Source: G963675935 sp963719005 (GTDB lineage Bacteria; Planctomycetota; Planctomycetia; Pirellulales; Thermoguttaceae). Taken from it: a stretch of 64,000 nt of DNA. This document shows, one piece after another, positions 28,175 to 37,378 of this stretch; position 1 is the first letter of the stretch; each line of letters begins with the position of its first letter. The translations under genes were made by a program, and so were the position numbers. The notes beneath the pieces are model-generated. The model was not told the DNA's origin, did not search any database, and worked only from the letters and a program-made list of their open reading frames with translations. The stretch lies in the NCBI GenBank assembly GCA_963719005.1, contig CAVRAR010000002.1, forward strand, positions 416,278 through 480,277, read 5' to 3'.

Positions 28175-28897
28175 CTAAGCCGCCCTATGCCGACAACGGA
28201 CGAATGAAGCCACACCGAACATCAGCAGTGCCGTGGCGACGAGGGCGAGGGAAGTGGGCTCGGGTGCAGAGACTTTGATGACAAAGGAATCTGCTGTTGG
28301 CCCAGATCCCCAAGTCCATGATGCGGTGCCGGGCGTTAAGCCCAGGGAACTGAGGGTAGCACCGGTCCACGTGGCCGTGCTGGATAAGGGATTGCCAGAC
28401 GAGTAGCCATTGGGGTAGGAGAGCCAGATCATCCCGTTAAACGCTTCTATGGCAACGGCGTCTCCCTGACCATTCTGAGCCCAGTGTATACCATTAGACC
28501 AGGGCCACAAGCTGGGGCCTTGCGGGCCGAGATATAGGGTTTCGTCTACGCCACTCCAATCCCCTACGGAACAGACTAACCCCTGGGAACTGCCCTCGAT
28601 GCCGACGTTAACGTTGCCGCCACCGTCATTGTACAACGCTATCGTGTTAATCGTGCCAACGCCTGTGGCGACAACGTTCGAGCCACTCGGCTCGATGTTG
28701 ACGATGAATTCAGCCGGGCACGCCGGTGTGAAAACCGCCGCCAGCGTCACGGCAGCACATGCCACGGCGGCCCTCAGGGTGAATCGATGGAACGAGAAGA
28801 ACGTCGTCATGGTTCTGGTCCTTGGGTATCCGTTGGGACAAAACACACCAATTACAGCAGGCAGAGCGAAACGGCGAACGGACGGAAGCACTAGCAT
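28175..28897 (-). CDS. PEP-CTERM protein
   Basis: 240 residues from the first start, which has an AGGAGAAG ribosome site in a block conserved with the paralogue at 27434. A second start at 28810 (AAGGACC site) would give a cleaner signal peptide (FTLRAAVACAAVTLAAVFTPA). The body is beta-rich with Gly/Asn/Ser turns (GGGNVNVGIEGSSQGLVC) and the C-terminus is APEPTSLALVATALLMFGVA then SFVRCRHR. It is the first of three tandem PEP-CTERM genes on this strand. Confidence 0.82.
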   Translation of the reverse strand: MLVLPSVRRFALPAVIGVFCPNGYPRTRTMTTFFSFHRFTLRAAVACAAVTLAAVFTPACPAEFIVNIEPSGSNVVATGVGTINTIALYNDGGGNVNVGIEGSSQGLVCSVGDWSGVDETLYLGPQGPSLWPWSNGIHWAQNGQGDAVAIEAFNGMIWLSYPNGYSSGNPLSSTATWTGATLSSLGLTPGTASWTWGSGPTADSFVIKVSAPEPTSLALVATALLMFGVASFVRCRHRAA

Positions 28898-28903
28898 GAC
28901 TCT

Positions 28904-28933
28904 TCTCCTCTGAAAAGTGGTTTGGGAACGCTA
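28904..28933 (-). promoter_or_regulatory. Conserved 30-nt translation-start block, copy 2
   Basis: Matches 27441-27470 at 28 of 30 positions and carries the AGAGGAGAAG ribosome site of the gene starting at 28897. Conservation up to and including the ribosome site favours 28897 over 28810 as the start. Confidence 0.5.
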
Positions 28934-29357
28934 CCTGTCGCAGCAGCAATCAGCAACGTAATGCTGCAAGACGGTTCTCCGCTAAACCCTTGTGACGAGA
29001 AACGACCCCGCACGGAGCTAAAGAACACACACCGCTCCGTCCGAAAGAGCCAGATCGTTGCGTATTCTGCGTGCCAACGATGACAGAGGCGAAAAGGCGA
29101 ATGCCGCTCACCACTGTCAATTAGTCACCACGCTTACGCTGCCTCGCCTCTTGGGCGGAACGCTGTCCTGCTCTTGCGATCATAGATACGATCACGAAGC
29201 TGTGTCAAGTAAAAATGGGAAGACTACGTTCTACCGCTGGAACGGCTACGCCAGAGCCCTCAAATTGCCGCCAGATTGGGGGTGCAAGTGGCTGGAAATC
29301 TACTCAGTCGGGCTGAGGATGACGGCAAGAAATCAGGAAGAGTGTCTTGGTTCAGCG
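28934..29357. other. Stretch without a recognisable gene
   Basis: No known gene is seen. An open frame from about 29212 to the IS3 boundary reads like protein (QIAARLGVQVAGNLLSRAED) but has no start and may be the left part of a gene cut by the IS. Confidence 0.3.
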
Positions 29358-29578
29358 TGAAATGGAAACTTCGATTGGCTTGCTAGGATCGTCCGGGTGT
29401 TGAAGTTGGTTGGTAGTGCTTGGATTTTTCGCTTTGGTGTTGTAAGCGAGGGAGGTGGGCGGCAGCAGAACCACCGCCCGGACCTCGCTCACAACCCCTG
29501 GGGCGGCGCTCGGGTCGGTTCCCACCGGAGCCCTATCCTCCGCCCAGGTCGTCTCTCATCGTAACGTCCTTCCTTCGA

Positions 29579-30514
29579 TCAGGCAACCGTCCGCAAACGG
29601 GCCGCCTCTCGCTGCTCCTTTCTACGCTCGCGGGCCTCCGTCAGTTTGCGATCGCGGGCTGCGAAGATCTCCGCCTCACGGCCCGCCAATTTGTCCGCCG
29701 GCGCCACATAGCCAATCGCGCTGTGCAATCGCACCTCGTTGTAGTGCTCCACGTAACGAGCCACAATGCGGATGGCATCCTCCAGCGAGATCGGCGTGCC
29801 CGGCCGCAGGCACTCGCCCTTGATGCTCCCGTGAAATCGCTCCAGTTTGCCGTTGCTCTGCGGATAGTACGGGCTGGTGCGCACGTGCGTCATCCCGCAG
29901 ATGCGAATGAACTCTTTGAAGTCCTTCGCCAAAAACTGCGACCCATTGTCGCTGATGATCCGCGGCGTCTCCTTGGGGAACTTCTCCCGCGCGCGTTGCA
30001 GGATCGTCAGTTCATCTTGCTCGGTCATCGAGCGGCGAATCTCCCAATGCACGGTGTAGCGGCTGTAGCCGTCGAGGATCGTCGTCAGGTAGTAAAACGT
30101 GCCGTGGATGTTGAGGTAGCTGATGTCGATATGCCAGTGTTCATGGGGTTTTTGCGGCTGTTGGAAGCCCGTGCCTTTCTTCGACGGCTTGTTCGTCGAG
30201 CGCCCGATGCGGCCCGCCGCCTTCAATACGCGATAGACGCTGCTGGGACTGACGGCCACCACGTCGCGGTCGAGCATCATGAACGCCAAACGCCGGTAGC
30301 CTTCCAGTGGATACTCGAAGGAGAAGCGGATGATGGCCTGCTTCTCCCAATCTTCGAGCCACCAGTCGCGCGGCACCCAGCCGTTGTGTTCGTTCCGCTT
30401 GCCGTAGCGATCCTTCCAGTCGTGGAACTTGCTCTGGCCAATGCCCAGCCAAGCCACGAACTTTCTGGCGGGAATCTCCGTGCGCTCGTTCCAACGGCGC
30501 ACGTAATCGACCAC
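29579..30514 (-). CDS. IS3 family transposase OrfB (integrase core)
   Basis: 311 residues from a GTG. The N-terminal helical part (YPLEGYRRLAFMMLDRD, SPSSVYRVLKAAG) is followed by the DDE catalytic core: HWHIDISYLNIHG (first Asp), RIISDNGSQFLAKDF (second Asp) and SNGKLERFHGSIKGECL (Glu). It ends with the conserved YNEVRLHSAIGYVAP. The frame is open up to the orfA end and is -1 relative to orfA, with the run CGCAAAAGAG near the orfA terminus as a likely slippage site, so the working protein is probably an OrfAB fusion. It looks intact. Confidence 0.93.
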   Translation of the reverse strand: MVDYVRRWNERTEIPARKFVAWLGIGQSKFHDWKDRYGKRNEHNGWVPRDWWLEDWEKQAIIRFSFEYPLEGYRRLAFMMLDRDVVAVSPSSVYRVLKAAGRIGRSTNKPSKKGTGFQQPQKPHEHWHIDISYLNIHGTFYYLTTILDGYSRYTVHWEIRRSMTEQDELTILQRAREKFPKETPRIISDNGSQFLAKDFKEFIRICGMTHVRTSPYYPQSNGKLERFHGSIKGECLRPGTPISLEDAIRIVARYVEHYNEVRLHSAIGYVAPADKLAGREAEIFAARDRKLTEARERRKEQREAARLRTVA

Positions 30515-30549
30515 TTCATCGCGAGTGTCGTGGGGAACCCAACGTCCGT

Positions 30550-30864
30550 TTAGAGTTCCCCATTCTCTTTTGCGCGGACGTTCTCCTCCATCAACTCGGA
30601 GATGACCTCGTTCTTCTGAACGAGCTTGGCCCGCAGTCGGGCGACTTCCTCCTCCTGGGCGGAAAGCCTCTTGGCTTCGCGTTTGGCGACCGGGTGAAAG
30701 GCGGCCGGCGCGTTGTCGAACAGGATTTTCTGCCAGGCGTAGATTTGGTTCGGCTTGATGCCGTACTCGTCGCAGAGGTCCGAGATGGGCACTTTATCGA
30801 CCAGATACCTCTTGAGAATGGCAGCCTTCTGGTCCGTGCCGAAATGTCGTCGTTGTCCACTCAT
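30550..30864 (-). CDS. IS3 family transposase OrfA (HTH)
   Basis: 104 residues with a GAGGAG ribosome site. Helix-turn-helix: FGTDQKAAILKRYLVDKVPISDLCDEYGI, then PNQIYAWQKILFDNA. The C-terminal leucine-zipper-like helix EEEVARLRAKLVQKNEVISEL serves for dimerisation. Typical of the IS3/IS911 group; binds the IS ends and regulates transposition. Confidence 0.92.
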   Translation of the reverse strand: MSGQRRHFGTDQKAAILKRYLVDKVPISDLCDEYGIKPNQIYAWQKILFDNAPAAFHPVAKREAKRLSAQEEEVARLRAKLVQKNEVISELMEENVRAKENGEL

Positions 30865-30923
30865 GAAATTCTCCTCGTCTGGGGGAAGATTCTAACCCAG
30901 GCGACCGAGAATTTCCATTTCCA

Positions 30924-31178
30924 ATTGGTTCAAGACAACACCTGCTTCGATCCATTGAGCCCAGTGTCTCAGACGTCATCTTTGGTCACCGGCTCGGAAG
31001 CCTAGCCGTCGATAATGCTATGGCAGGTTACACCGATTTCATGGTCAGTCAATGGTTGACGGAATTCGTGCTGGTCCCTCTGGAACTCGTCATTTTGGGA
31101 CGAAAGAGGGTTCCGCCGAAAGGAATCTTCTGGAAGTCCGTCCTGGCCAGCACCCGCCAACCCGAAAATCTCGAATGA
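30924..31178 (+). pseudogene. C-terminal remnant of an unknown gene next to IS3
   Basis: An open frame comes out of the right IS3 end and runs to a TGA at 31178. It reads LLRSIEPSVSDVIFGHRLG, then AVDNAMAGYTDFMVSQWLT and EFVLVPLELVILGRKR. The internal Met at 31041 gives 45 residues. It looks like real protein but matches no family I know. The 5' part was probably removed when the IS3 inserted. It ends 25 bases before the ADP-ribosylglycohydrolase fragment. Confidence 0.4.
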
Positions 31179-31203
31179 CTACCACGTACGGTGCACCGTC
31201 TAA

Positions 31204-31368
31204 ATGGACGAAATCCTGGCTGATCGCGTTCGGGGCGTCATCTACGGGCAAGCGATTGGAGACGCCCTCGGCTTGGCAACTGAGTTCCTGTCGAAGAGTC
31301 AGGTGCAATCCTACTGCGAGAACCTCCGTCCTGGGTGTCTGGGAATACCAATCTCCGCAGAGAGTTAA
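31204..31368 (+). pseudogene. N-terminal fragment of an ADP-ribosylglycohydrolase (DraG-like)
   Basis: A 54-residue frame: MDEILADRVRGVIYGQAIGD, then ALGLATEFLSKSQVQSYCEN. RxxGxIxGxAxGDALGxxxEF is the hallmark N-terminus of the DraG/ADP-ribosylglycohydrolase family, whose GD pair helps bind two magnesium ions. The frame then degrades (GCLGIPISAES) and stops; the remaining 200-plus residues of the domain are absent. The intact enzyme would remove ADP-ribose from proteins or nucleic acid. Its position beside a TIR/Nudix-rich island is notable. Confidence 0.75.
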
Positions 31369-31571
31369 GCAGAATACTGAAGACCTCTGCAGGATCACGT
31401 ACTCCGCCAGCCGCTTGTCGCGTGCAACACATACATACCACCTTGCCCCCTGCGGCCTGACGGCACGACAACAATCCCTGTAACAGAATAGCCGTATGCA
31501 GTTGATCTTGGATAAAATCAGTGATTTGTGTATGACGATGGCCTTGTGTGACGAGCAAGGAAGCCATCGTA

Positions 31572-32985
31572 ATGCCGACGCTGAGCATTCCATTGGGACC
31601 GACTCTTACCGCAGAACAGGCGGAGAGAATCTACAATCAGGGGCAAGAAGCCGTCGTATTCGCGCTGTTGGAACTTGCCAAAATGCTGGCCGAAAAGTCG
31701 GTAGCGGTTTCCGCCAGCGCCTCGCCCACGACGCCTTCTGGCATGAAGCCGCCTTACGAAAAACCGACAGCCAAGTCGCGGCGGAAGCGGCCGGGATGCA
31801 AAGAAGGACATCCGGGAAGCCGACGACCGCCGCCGGAAGGGGTCGACCAGCGAGAAGAGCATCGACTGAAACGCTGTCCCGAGTGCGGCGGTCCGCTGAA
31901 GCGCTGTCATCGCACCCGCACCCGCTACATCGAAGACATTCCCGCCGACATCGAGCCGATGGTCACGGAACACACCATTCACCGCGACTGGTGCCCACGA
32001 TGCAAGAAAAGCGTCGAACCGGTGGTGCCCGACGCCCTGCCGGGCTCCACGTTGGGCAACCGCGTGCTGGTCTTGGCGGCGTGGCTGCACTACGCTCTGG
32101 GCAACACACTCTCGCAAATCGTCGAAGTCTTCAATTACCACCTGCAAATGAAGTTGACGCCGGGGGCTTTGACCCAACAGTGGCAGCGGTTGCGAACGAT
32201 TCTCGAACCGTGGTACGAAGAGATTCGCGGCCAAGCCTTGCGCTCGGCGGTGTTGCACGCCGACGAGACCAGTTGGCGTGTGAACGGGAAAACGCACTGG
32301 TTGTGGTGTTTTGCGACCGACGAGCTTACCTATTTTATGATCGACCGTTGTCGGGGCAGTCCGGCGTTGTTGAAGTTCTTCAGCGAGGAATTTCGCGGGA
32401 CGTTGGTGACCGACTTTTGGGGCGCCTACAACAAGGTGGTCTGCGCGGCGGCAGATGTGCTTGGTGCATTTGTTGCGCGACTTCCTCACGGTGGAGAAGT
32501 ACAAGAGTCCCGGCCCGCACTGGCCGGCGTTCGCAAAACCGATGCGACGATTGATCCACGATGCCATGCGGCTGAGCAAGCGCGACGACCTGTCGGCCGA
32601 CGAGTACGCCTCGCGTCGGTCGCGGTTGGACGAGCGGTTGCAGACGATGATCGACGCGGCGTGGGACGATTCCCAGGCGAAACGGCTGGTCAAGCGACTG
32701 CGGCGTCATCAGCGGGATTTGTTCACGTTCCTCGATCACCCCGACGTTCCTTTCGACAACAACCACGGCGAGCGGAGCATTCGCCCGGCGGTTATCATTC
32801 GCAAGAACAGCTACTGCAACCGCAGCCCCAACGGAGCTCGCGCCCAAGCCGTCCTTATGAGCATTTACCGAAGCCTGAAACAACGCGGCCATGATCCGAT
32901 TACCACTGTAACCAATGCACTGACCAAGTACCTGACGACCGGACAACTGCCTCCGCTACCGTCCAAAACCACTGCAAACGGCTAG
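31572..32985 (+). pseudogene. IS66 family transposase, one frameshift
   Basis: TnpC-type transposase of about 470 residues when joined. N-terminal helix (LTAEQAERIYNQGQEAVVFALLELA), zinc ribbon (RCPECGGPLKRC...DWCPRCKKSVEP), then the DDE core: VLHADETSWRVNGK (Asp), LVTDFWGAYNKVV (Asp) and, in the second frame, FDNNHGERSIRP (Glu). The frame changes near 32448: VVCAA continues as QMCLVHLLRDFL if one G is removed from the GCGGCGGCAG tract. The C-terminal IS66 tail is intact. tnpA/tnpB partners are not seen; the IS ends could not be fixed. Confidence 0.88.
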
Positions 32986-33151
32986 AGCGGTTTCACGATC
33001 GGTCTGGCGATATCTGGGTACACTTGGCAGGTTAGGACGGGCACTATGGCCACGCTCGCGTCGCCATATAGCGGTTTTCCTCGGGAAAACATGCCCGCGG
33101 TAAGCTTGGGCAGGGCACGCAACACGCTACACCTAAAATGAAACTGCTCTA
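32983..33151. repeat. MITE-like element with 13-bp inverted ends
   Basis: TAGAGCGGTTTCA at 32983-32995 and TGAAACTGCTCTA at 33139-33151 are inverted repeats with one mismatch, enclosing about 140 bp without coding content. The left end coincides with the stop codon of the IS66 transposase. It could be a separate MITE or part of the IS66 right side. Confidence 0.5.
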
Positions 33152-33326
33152 AAGTCTTACCAATCCCTTGATTTTCTTGACGCAGAAGGGCGACCGATGA
33201 CCGGTCGTAACGCCTTGGCGCTGGAGGAATCAGGAGCGATAATCGTGCGAAACACATGAAGAGTGATCTGTTGGCCGGTTACGCGAACTGCAAGGCCGGC
33301 GTTGGCCGATTTTTCGGAGGTCTGTC
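32986..33326. other. Non-coding stretch before the TIR gene
   Basis: Apart from the MITE-like element no gene is seen. GGAGG just before 33327 is the ribosome site of the TIR gene. Confidence 0.5.
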
Positions 33327-34364
33327 ATGTATCCCTATCGAGTGTTTCTCAGTTACTCTCATAAGGACCGAGAACTGGCGAAGAAGATGGCGAGACATCT
33401 TGAAGGGATTGGATGTTGTGCGGTTTGGGATGAGAAAGTGCGGCCGGGTGATCGTTTCTCCGAAACACTCCGGCATGGGATCGCGCATGCTCACGTATTT
33501 CTACCGATCCTGACGGCAAATGCGGTGAAAAGACCTTGGGTTCACCAGGAGACCGGCTATGCCATGGGACTTGAAGTTCCCGTTCTGCCGGTCGCCATAG
33601 GACGTATTCCTGGTGAGATGATTCGTGAACTGCATGCGCTGACAGTCCGGCCGGATCTTCGGGATCTCAAGCCGGAGGTGTTGGCCGCGGCGGTCGAGCA
33701 TCTACTGGGCTGCGCCCGACCGGAATCCGAGGCTACGTTCCGTTGCGCTGCACTGCCCGAGATGAGAGCAGAATTGCTGGCCTGCTATACGCGCGAGGCA
33801 CTTGAGCATGGCGCCAGCGGGCCGCTACGGCAGTCGGGAGCGCTCACTTCATTCAACCTTCCAAATAGACCTGTTCACCACGAAGCATGGCGGCTCCGCG
33901 ATGCTCCACTCCGTCGCGGGGAGCTGTTGTACAAGCTCTTGCGAGACGAGCGCCAAGTGTTGGAGACGTACGCGAGGAAGAATGGTTGCGATCTGATTAT
34001 CGACCCCTCCGTTCCGATGGGGCCCTACCGGCCCAGAGCTCGCAGACTGCGGCTGGCGACCTTGCTCGAGTTCTTACGGGATGACTCCGTCGCGAATCTT
34101 CGAATTGCCGTGCGCCGGCGCAAGTTGCCCGGCAATCTCACAATTGTGGGAGACTGGTTCGCTGCGGAATCCATCACCCCACGCCCCGGCAAAGGCTATT
34201 TTCAAACCATTTTCACTTGGCATGCTCCCAGTGTCCTGGAGACACTTCGTAGGTTCGACGAAGAATTGCAGTCGGCGCTGGACGACATGGGCGTGCCCGA
34301 GGACTCTGCCCGGGAGGCTGCCATCGACGCAGTCAAGCGAGAGCTGGCAAGGATCAAGGCATGA
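33327..34364 (+). CDS. TIR-domain protein with uncharacterised C-terminal domain
   Basis: 345 residues, GGAGG ribosome site. Residues 1-130 are a TIR domain: YRVFLSYSHKDRELAKKMARHLE, CAVWDEKVRPGDRF, then VFLPILTANAVKRPWVHQE. The Glu in WVHQE sits where catalytic TIRs have their NADase glutamate, so NAD cleavage or signalling is possible. Residues 145-345 form a second domain rich in charged helices and strands (LRIAVRRRKLPGNLTIVGDWF, YFQTIFTWHAPSVLETLRRFDEEL) that I do not recognise. It is the first gene of the 33-47 kb island, about 220 bases before the kinase-like gene and on the same strand. Likely a conflict-system effector or receptor. Confidence 0.85.
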   Translation: MYPYRVFLSYSHKDRELAKKMARHLEGIGCCAVWDEKVRPGDRFSETLRHGIAHAHVFLPILTANAVKRPWVHQETGYAMGLEVPVLPVAIGRIPGEMIRELHALTVRPDLRDLKPEVLAAAVEHLLGCARPESEATFRCAALPEMRAELLACYTREALEHGASGPLRQSGALTSFNLPNRPVHHEAWRLRDAPLRRGELLYKLLRDERQVLETYARKNGCDLIIDPSVPMGPYRPRARRLRLATLLEFLRDDSVANLRIAVRRRKLPGNLTIVGDWFAAESITPRPGKGYFQTIFTWHAPSVLETLRRFDEELQSALDDMGVPEDSAREAAIDAVKRELARIKA

Positions 34365-34495
34365 AATCGAGGCTCCCATTGCGATCTACGAGATTCGACC
34401 GGCCAGCCGATCGCCAGCGGCGCACGCCATAGTGGGCTACTCGACAATGGGGACAAGACGGTTTACGTGGCATTTGCCGTGTTTCGCCCTATTTG

Positions 34496-34524
34496 TTGCA
34501 AACCGCCCCTCCCGTGGCTAGAAT
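34496..34524 (+). promoter_or_regulatory. Candidate promoter for the kinase-like gene
   Basis: TTGCAA (34496-34501) and TAGAAT (34519-34524) are separated by 17 bases, a standard sigma-70-like spacing, 60 bases before the start at 34584. If real, the kinase gene has its own promoter apart from the TIR gene. Confidence 0.35.
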
Positions 34525-34583
34525 AAAACTCGTCTATAGTGTAGGTCTGAAGCAGTCTGGCCAGGCATCCGGGGGGACAAATC

Positions 34584-37067
34584 ATGGCCAAGCGCGGCAA
34601 CTCGTCAACGGTGAACGTGAACTGGCTGATCTCGGCCGAGGACCAACTGGAAAACCTCTTGTGCCAAGTCGGCGAACTGTGTGGCGGCGACTTGAGCCTG
34701 GTGGCTTGGCGAGAAACTATGCACCTCAAAATGGAACAGCTCAATGAGCTGCTTCGCAAAACCTTTCCCGACGCCGCGGCCGTGACGGTCCTGGAAAGGC
34801 TCGGCGGCTATTCGGTCAGGGGGAACCGGCACGTATTGCGGATTGAAGTGCAGAGGCGCCAACACGAGGCCGGCGGTTGTCCGCGCACGGAAGGATGCGT
34901 GGTCAAGGTCGGCCCCAGGCATGAACTCGCCCAGGAACTTGAGGGTCGCGAGGCCTGCGAACGCTCGGCAAACGACCGCGGCCGAACGCTCTTGTCGGTG
35001 CGCAAGGGTTGGTTTGCGCCGGCTCGCTCCCGAGATCAAAGCGGGCCGCAGCCCGAGGCGCCGGCCGACAGCACGTTGGTTTATCAGGATGCGTTTCACA
35101 CGCTGCGCTCCGGCAGGGTCGTCCCCTTGGAGAAGGCGGTGTTGAACTGCGTGAAGTGGGGCGTGCCCTCGGTAAGTTCCGTGCTGGCCGTCTTCGACCA
35201 GATGCTTTCCGAGTTGCACGATCAATGTTACGCTCGGGCGCCATCGGTGCCGCCTGACGAACGGCTGCGGCAGCGAATCCGCGAGCGTCTGGAAAAAGGC
35301 CGCAAGATCTGGAAATCGCCACAAACCATCCCCGGCGAACAGCGGCGAGTGGCACGCGGTCTGATCGAAGCGAAGCATCTGCCTTTCGTCGATCTTCTGG
35401 ACTTCACTCAAAGGGTCATGTCTGGCGCCGGCTACCTTCCCGAGATCCGCCGCGGGCCGGCACACGGCGACCTGCACGGGCGCAACATCCTGGTGGGGCT
35501 GGTCAACGGCGAAGCCAGACTGCCGGTCATATTCGACTTCGAAGACATGCGGCTGGACAACTTCGTGGCTTGGGACTTCGTCAAACTGGAGATGGAACTG
35601 AAAATTCGGGCTCTACAAGCCGTCTTTCCCAAGAGCGGCGCGGAGTTCGTTGCGCACGTCAATCAGTTCGAGATCGACCTGAACGAAGCAACCGAAGGGG
35701 AAAACCGGCAGGCCTTCGATTCCTGGCGAGACGCGACAGACGGCAAGAAGCCCCGCGAGCGGCTGTTGGGGCTGTTGCTCAGCCTGCGTCGCCGGGCGAA
35801 AAAATACCTCGATCTGGCCATCCAGCCCAACCGACATCGCCGTTGGCTCCACGAATACTACTTCTTCGTGGCCGCCTATGCTGTATACAGCGCCAAGCTG
35901 AACTATCGGGATCGCGAGGCCCTGGCCGTCTATCTGGCTGGGAGTTGGGCGGCCACCCGGTACGTGTGGGGTGAGGAAAATGCACTGGCCAAGCCCACCG
36001 AAGGCGAAGCGAAAGCCAGACAGGAGATCGTACTGAGCATGATCTTTCGCGGGATCGGGGCGAGCCCCTCCGCTAAGAATCAACCCGCGCCACGCATTGC
36101 AAACCACAAGTCCGCTCCATCGGCAGAGTCGTGGGACGTGACCCTTGCCAGGTTGCAAGGCTACGCGCGCTCACGCGACAAGGAGTTCGTCGAAAAAGCA
36201 GTCGCAGGACTCCAAGCGTTGCGTAAAGCAGTGCCTTCCGCTTCCGAGCCCGTCCAAGAACTGGCGCTTGCCCTGCTGGAACTGGCCAGTCTCACGGGCA
36301 ACCTGAAATACCTGCGGGAGGCGACCGCCGAGCTTGATGCCTTTGAACAGCGGCAGCAGCATCTTTACTCCCGCGACGTCGAACTGCTTGCCCGTTGGGG
36401 ACGGCTAGCCAAGGATTGCGGCCATCACGTGGCGGAAATCGCCGACGAGTCGTCTGATAAGCGGCCGACCTCGTTGGCCCTCAAGCCACTGTCCGCGCAG
36501 AAGCAGCGTTCTCCAAAGCCCGATGCCTTACGACCGTGGCAGTGCTACCGATTGGCGGCGGCTTACTACCGCCGCGCTTACGAGATTGGCCGGGACTACT
36601 ATCCTGGCATCAATCTGGCAACTGTCCTGTTCTTGGATCTGAGTTACCCTGATTCCAAGGTGGACAGTTCGGAGGGAGACCGGCACCGCAAGTCGTACGC
36701 GCAGCTTGCGGAGTCGATCAAGACGGAACTGGAGAAGGATTTGCAGGAGTGGCAACCGAGGGGAGCGAGACGCCGGAAGCTGAGCGGGGCCTCGTTTGCC
36801 GAGACGGACGATTCGCACTGGCGCTTGGCCACGCTCGGCGAGGCTTGTTTGTTGTTGGGCGACCTACAGGCCGTCCGCTACTACCGCGGGGCCCTCCAGG
36901 ACAAGCGAACAGACGCGCATTCCCGCGATGTAATGAGCAAACAGGCCGTTCGCATCATGCAACGGCAGATGGAAGTGTCGAAGCGCTATCTGCCCAGGCG
37001 GGTGAGCCGCTCGCAATTGAAGCGGCTGCACCTGCAACTGCAGCGACTGTTCGCGAACTATACCTGA
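34584..37067 (+). CDS. APH-like kinase fold with TPR/TRAFs-binding-like C-terminus
   Basis: 827 residues. The N-terminal half holds an aminoglycoside-phosphotransferase-like kinase core. RRGPAHGDLHGRNILVGL (about residues 290-307) is the Brenner-type catalytic loop with Asp and Asn, and PVIFDFEDMRLDNFVAWDF (about 313-331) the metal-binding DFE segment. This resembles the kinase-like ternary-complex-associated domain (TCAD9) of published NTP-dependent conflict systems, though I cannot confirm the assignment. The C-terminal half is helical repeats; YRRAYEIGRDYYPGINLATV matches the signature of the MAP3K TRAFs-binding (DUF4071) domain, common in bacterial TIR/CHAT systems. It lies between the TIR gene and the WD40-NACHT operon, all on one strand. 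Confidence 0.8.
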   Translation: MAKRGNSSTVNVNWLISAEDQLENLLCQVGELCGGDLSLVAWRETMHLKMEQLNELLRKTFPDAAAVTVLERLGGYSVRGNRHVLRIEVQRRQHEAGGCPRTEGCVVKVGPRHELAQELEGREACERSANDRGRTLLSVRKGWFAPARSRDQSGPQPEAPADSTLVYQDAFHTLRSGRVVPLEKAVLNCVKWGVPSVSSVLAVFDQMLSELHDQCYARAPSVPPDERLRQRIRERLEKGRKIWKSPQTIPGEQRRVARGLIEAKHLPFVDLLDFTQRVMSGAGYLPEIRRGPAHGDLHGRNILVGLVNGEARLPVIFDFEDMRLDNFVAWDFVKLEMELKIRALQAVFPKSGAEFVAHVNQFEIDLNEATEGENRQAFDSWRDATDGKKPRERLLGLLLSLRRRAKKYLDLAIQPNRHRRWLHEYYFFVAAYAVYSAKLNYRDREALAVYLAGSWAATRYVWGEENALAKPTEGEAKARQEIVLSMIFRGIGASPSAKNQPAPRIANHKSAPSAESWDVTLARLQGYARSRDKEFVEKAVAGLQALRKAVPSASEPVQELALALLELASLTGNLKYLREATAELDAFEQRQQHLYSRDVELLARWGRLAKDCGHHVAEIADESSDKRPTSLALKPLSAQKQRSPKPDALRPWQCYRLAAAYYRRAYEIGRDYYPGINLATVLFLDLSYPDSKVDSSEGDRHRKSYAQLAESIKTELEKDLQEWQPRGARRRKLSGASFAETDDSHWRLATLGEACLLLGDLQAVRYYRGALQDKRTDAHSRDVMSKQAVRIMQRQMEVSKRYLPRRVSRSQLKRLHLQLQRLFANYT

Positions 37068-37378
37068 GGCTCGATGAACATTCTCGTTCGGGTGACGCGG
37101 ATCGTGTGGCAGCGAACGGAACGCTCCATGCTTTCCACGGCACACAGGCGGATCAGGATCGCTTCGTGCCGCACCCCGCCTCGTCGCGCGGCCCGTTTCC
37201 TCTGTCGCGCAGGCGCAACTGGCAAGCACCCTCTGTCAATGACGGCTGTTCCCGCGGCGGAGAAGCTGGCACGGCATCTGTACGGGGAGATCGCGTCGCT
37301 ATATGCTTTCGATAGGAACTGGGGGGCGGTTTGAGCCTGGCTTCCACGAATCGGGCTAGCCAAGGTCGAGGTCCAGCC
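37068..37378. other. Gap between the kinase gene and the WD40 operon
   Basis: No confident gene. A frame at 37074-37334 (ending KLARHLYGEIASLYAFDRNW) has somewhat protein-like residues only in its last third and may be a remnant. GAGG at about 37370 is the ribosome site of the WD40 gene. Confidence 0.35.

Larger units (their letters stand above)
29358..30923 (-). mobile_element. IS3 family insertion sequence
   Basis: About 1.57 kb with the IS3 layout: orfA and orfB in overlapping phase. The ends are imperfect inverted repeats, TGAAATGGAAACTTC on the left and TGGAAATGGAAATTC read inward from the right. Flanks contain TTGGTTCA on both sides, but an exact target duplication at the proposed ends is not clear, so the boundaries are approximate. 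Confidence 0.75.

Noticed and set aside
29058..29360. A 100-aa frame before the IS3 element
   Set aside because: No ribosome site, no recognisable motif and mixed composition; not enough support for a gene.
29341..30935. TTGGTTCA on both sides of the IS3 as a target duplication
   Set aside because: It is not at equal distance from the proposed ends, and IS3 elements normally make 3-4 bp duplications.
37074..37334. An 86-aa frame between the kinase-like and WD40 genes
   Set aside because: Arg-rich first two thirds look non-coding and no ribosome site is seen; only the last residues look protein-like.
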